From positions 186,001 through 250,000 of the forward strand of contig JAHELC010000002.1 in assembly GCA_024644405.1 (NCBI GenBank): a stretch of DNA of 64,000 bases, read 5' to 3'. Source of the DNA: Nitrospinaceae bacterium. Lineage in GTDB: Bacteria; Nitrospinota; Nitrospinia; Nitrospinales; Nitrospinaceae. A program made the position numbers and the translations under genes. Positions 62,930 through 64,000 of this stretch are shown here, one piece after another. Within the stretch, counting starts at the first letter, position 1. The number at the start of each line of letters is the position of its first letter. The notes below the pieces were generated by a model. That model was not told where the DNA came from. It ran no database searches and saw only the letters and a program-made list of their open reading frames with translations.

Positions 62930-63282
62930 ACAGACCCGACGAAAAACAATTTATCGCCAACGTCAAAAAAGCGTTGGACCTCGGCACCGAGAATCTCGAT
63001 GCGGGCACGCAATCCAAGCTCACCCGCATCCGGCACAAGGCGTTGGACGCCGGCGAGCGCAAAGGGTTTGATATCCGGCAATGGTTCACCGTGCCGGTAG
63101 CCGGTTGGGCCACGGCCTGTCTCCTGGTGCTGGGGCTGGCGATTTATATGAATCAATCCAACGGGACGCTCCCCCCGTTGGAGGACATCGACCTGCTGGC
63201 CGCGGAAGACAACCTGGAGTTTTACGACGGTCTGGAATTCTATGCCTGGCTGACCGAGGAAGGCATCGATGCCGCCGGGTAA
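62926..63282 (+). CDS. Probable anti-sigma protein (DUF3619-like)
   Basis: A 118-residue single-pass membrane protein. The cytoplasmic helical N-terminus (FIANVKKALDLGTENL, LTRIRHKALDAGER) and TM (VAGWATACLLVLGLAIYM) match the DUF3619 layout. An acidic periplasmic tail follows (LEDIDLLAAEDNLEFYDGLEFY). Its start overlaps the sigma gene stop (ATGA). An anti-sigma role is inferred from topology and position. Confidence 0.75.
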   Translation: MNRPDEKQFIANVKKALDLGTENLDAGTQSKLTRIRHKALDAGERKGFDIRQWFTVPVAGWATACLLVLGLAIYMNQSNGTLPPLEDIDLLAAEDNLEFYDGLEFYAWLTEEGIDAAG

Positions 63283-63511
63283 AGCGCATCTGTGGAGCAC
63301 GGTACTTCTGCTGGGACTGCTCAATTCCCCGGGGTTGGCACAGGAACCGGGCCGGGAAGGAACCGAGGAGTCGGAAATGCCTTCGCTGGAACTCCTGGAA
63401 TTTCTGGGAGATTGGGAAACGGAAGACGGCGAGTGGATCGATCCGGAAGAAATGGAACAGATCGCGATTGCCGATCAGGAACAAGAGGTTGAAGATGAAC
63501 CACAAAAATAA
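63269..63511 (+). CDS. Small acidic secreted protein
   Basis: An 80-residue protein with a signal peptide (TVLLLGLLNSPGLA) and an acidic mature part (LELLEFLGDWETEDGEWIDPEE). It overlaps the anti-sigma gene by 14 bases and the DUF3106 gene by 17, so it is translationally coupled. Its charge is opposite to that of the next product. Function unknown. Confidence 0.75.
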   Translation: MPPGKAHLWSTVLLLGLLNSPGLAQEPGREGTEESEMPSLELLEFLGDWETEDGEWIDPEEMEQIAIADQEQEVEDEPQK

Positions 63512-64000
63512 ATTGTTAGCAGGAACAATCCTGCTGTTGCTGATCAGCCTGCCGGGCAGCGGCTGGGCGCAGGCACCGGGAACGCCCTGGGGCCAGTTGA
63601 GCCCGGATGAACAAAAGGTGCTCAAACCGTTTGCCGGAAAGTGGGATCAACTACCGCCGGACAGACAGTCGCGGCTGAAAAAAGGCGCCAACCGATGGCG
63701 CTCCCTCACACCGGACCAGCGCCGCAACATGAAACAGCGAATGAAGACCTGGAAACGAATGACGCCGCAACAGCGCCAGCATATCCGTAAAAGATTTGAT
63801 CGCTTCAGCAAACTGCCGCCGGAGAAACGCCGGGAATTGCGCCGCTCCCGGGAACGGTTTCAGAAGCTGCCGCCGGAACGCAGACGGCAGCTGCAAAAAC
63901 GCTGGCAACGCCTGCCGCCGGATAAAAGAAAACGGTTCCTGGATCGGCAACAACGCAGACAGTCGAGGCAGGACCGATTTCGCAATCGGACACCGCAACA
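63495..64000 (+). CDS. DUF3106 secreted basic repeat protein (3' end off window)
   Basis: An open frame from ATG 63495 runs off the right edge. Signal peptide (LLLISLPGSGWAQA), then repeats of the DUF3106 kind: (L/T)(P/T)P(D/E)xR...RW, for example PPDRQSRLKKGANRW, TPQQRQHIRKRF, LPPEKRRELRRS. The protein is very basic and helical. The order sigma, DUF3619, DUF3106 is known in other proteobacteria; here an acidic protein is inserted. The C-terminus is missing. Confidence 0.85.
   Translation, partial: MNHKNKLLAGTILLLLISLPGSGWAQAPGTPWGQLSPDEQKVLKPFAGKWDQLPPDRQSRLKKGANRWRSLTPDQRRNMKQRMKTWKRMTPQQRQHIRKRFDRFSKLPPEKRRELRRSRERFQKLPPERRRQLQKRWQRLPPDKRKRFLDRQQRRQSRQDRFRNRTPQ

Overview
The window is a bacterial chromosome segment, densely coded on both strands and of moderate GC, with a Gram-negative cell plan: an MlaC-like protein, type IV pilus motor genes, several lipoproteins, and a flagellar hook operon. 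MEP-pathway genes plus HpnH (hopanoid side chain) indicate a hopanoid maker. AmtB, MopE-type and Myxococcus-type Cys-rich repeat proteins and a PPi-type phosphofructokinase would fit a Nitrospinota or deltaproteobacteria-like lineage. That placement is inference: no rRNA or taxon-specific gene is present.

Layout. 1-4.9 kb (minus): a fatty-acid/polyketide-like cluster (ketosynthase, ACP, two CrtI/CrtISO-like FAD oxidoreductases, truncated SDR). 5.2-5.5 kb: a small protein behind a structured leader. 5.6-12.3 kb (minus): rpsB-tsf-pyrH-frr-uppS-cdsA-dxr-ispF. 12.5-15.1 kb: PFK and RimO. 15.3-24.4 kb: housekeeping genes (MlaC-like, TatT-like, RecN, GpmA, HD-GYP variant, Dcd, TlyA with an apparent frameshift, XseAB, FolD). 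24.6-27 kb: HDOD protein and a GAF/sigma-54 activator. 27.3-32.3 kb: TMTC-like TPR membrane protein, tRNA-Leu(CAA), pentapeptide-repeat protein, DEAD-box helicase with a long leader. 32.4-37.4 kb: AmtB, CPA2 antiporter, two small unknown genes. 37.6-41.3 kb: sigma-54 promoter, fliK-flgD-flgE, terminator. 41.5-42.3 kb: SUMF1-like lipoprotein. 42.4-50.6 kb (minus): eight-gene type IV pilus operon that includes a cNMP-binding protein and a zinc-ribbon/receiver-like protein. 50.8-53.9 kb: HpnH, a small membrane protein, a U32 protease family protein. 53.9-59.4 kb (minus): three secreted modular proteins (MopE-like; two collagen-like) under two near-consensus promoters. 59.5-61.5 kb: secreted SNase, YgaP-like membrane protein, PanE-like reductase. 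61.7-64 kb: secreted arginine-rich 11-residue-repeat protein, then an ECF sigma/anti-sigma/acidic secreted protein/DUF3106 operon that leaves the window.

How the parts connect. Isoprenoid supply (Dxr, IspF), UppS and HpnH feed envelope lipids, and the KAS-ACP-CrtI-like cluster probably makes an unusual unsaturated or cyclised acyl lipid. Surface and motility functions (pili, flagellar hook, collagen-like and MopE-like proteins) dominate the second half. The least explained parts are the 1-4.9 kb lipid cluster, the two accessory proteins in the pilus operon, the collagen/Cys-rich protein locus with its duplicated unknown domain, and the 11-residue-repeat protein beside the ECF operon. No insertion sequence, prophage or CRISPR array was seen.
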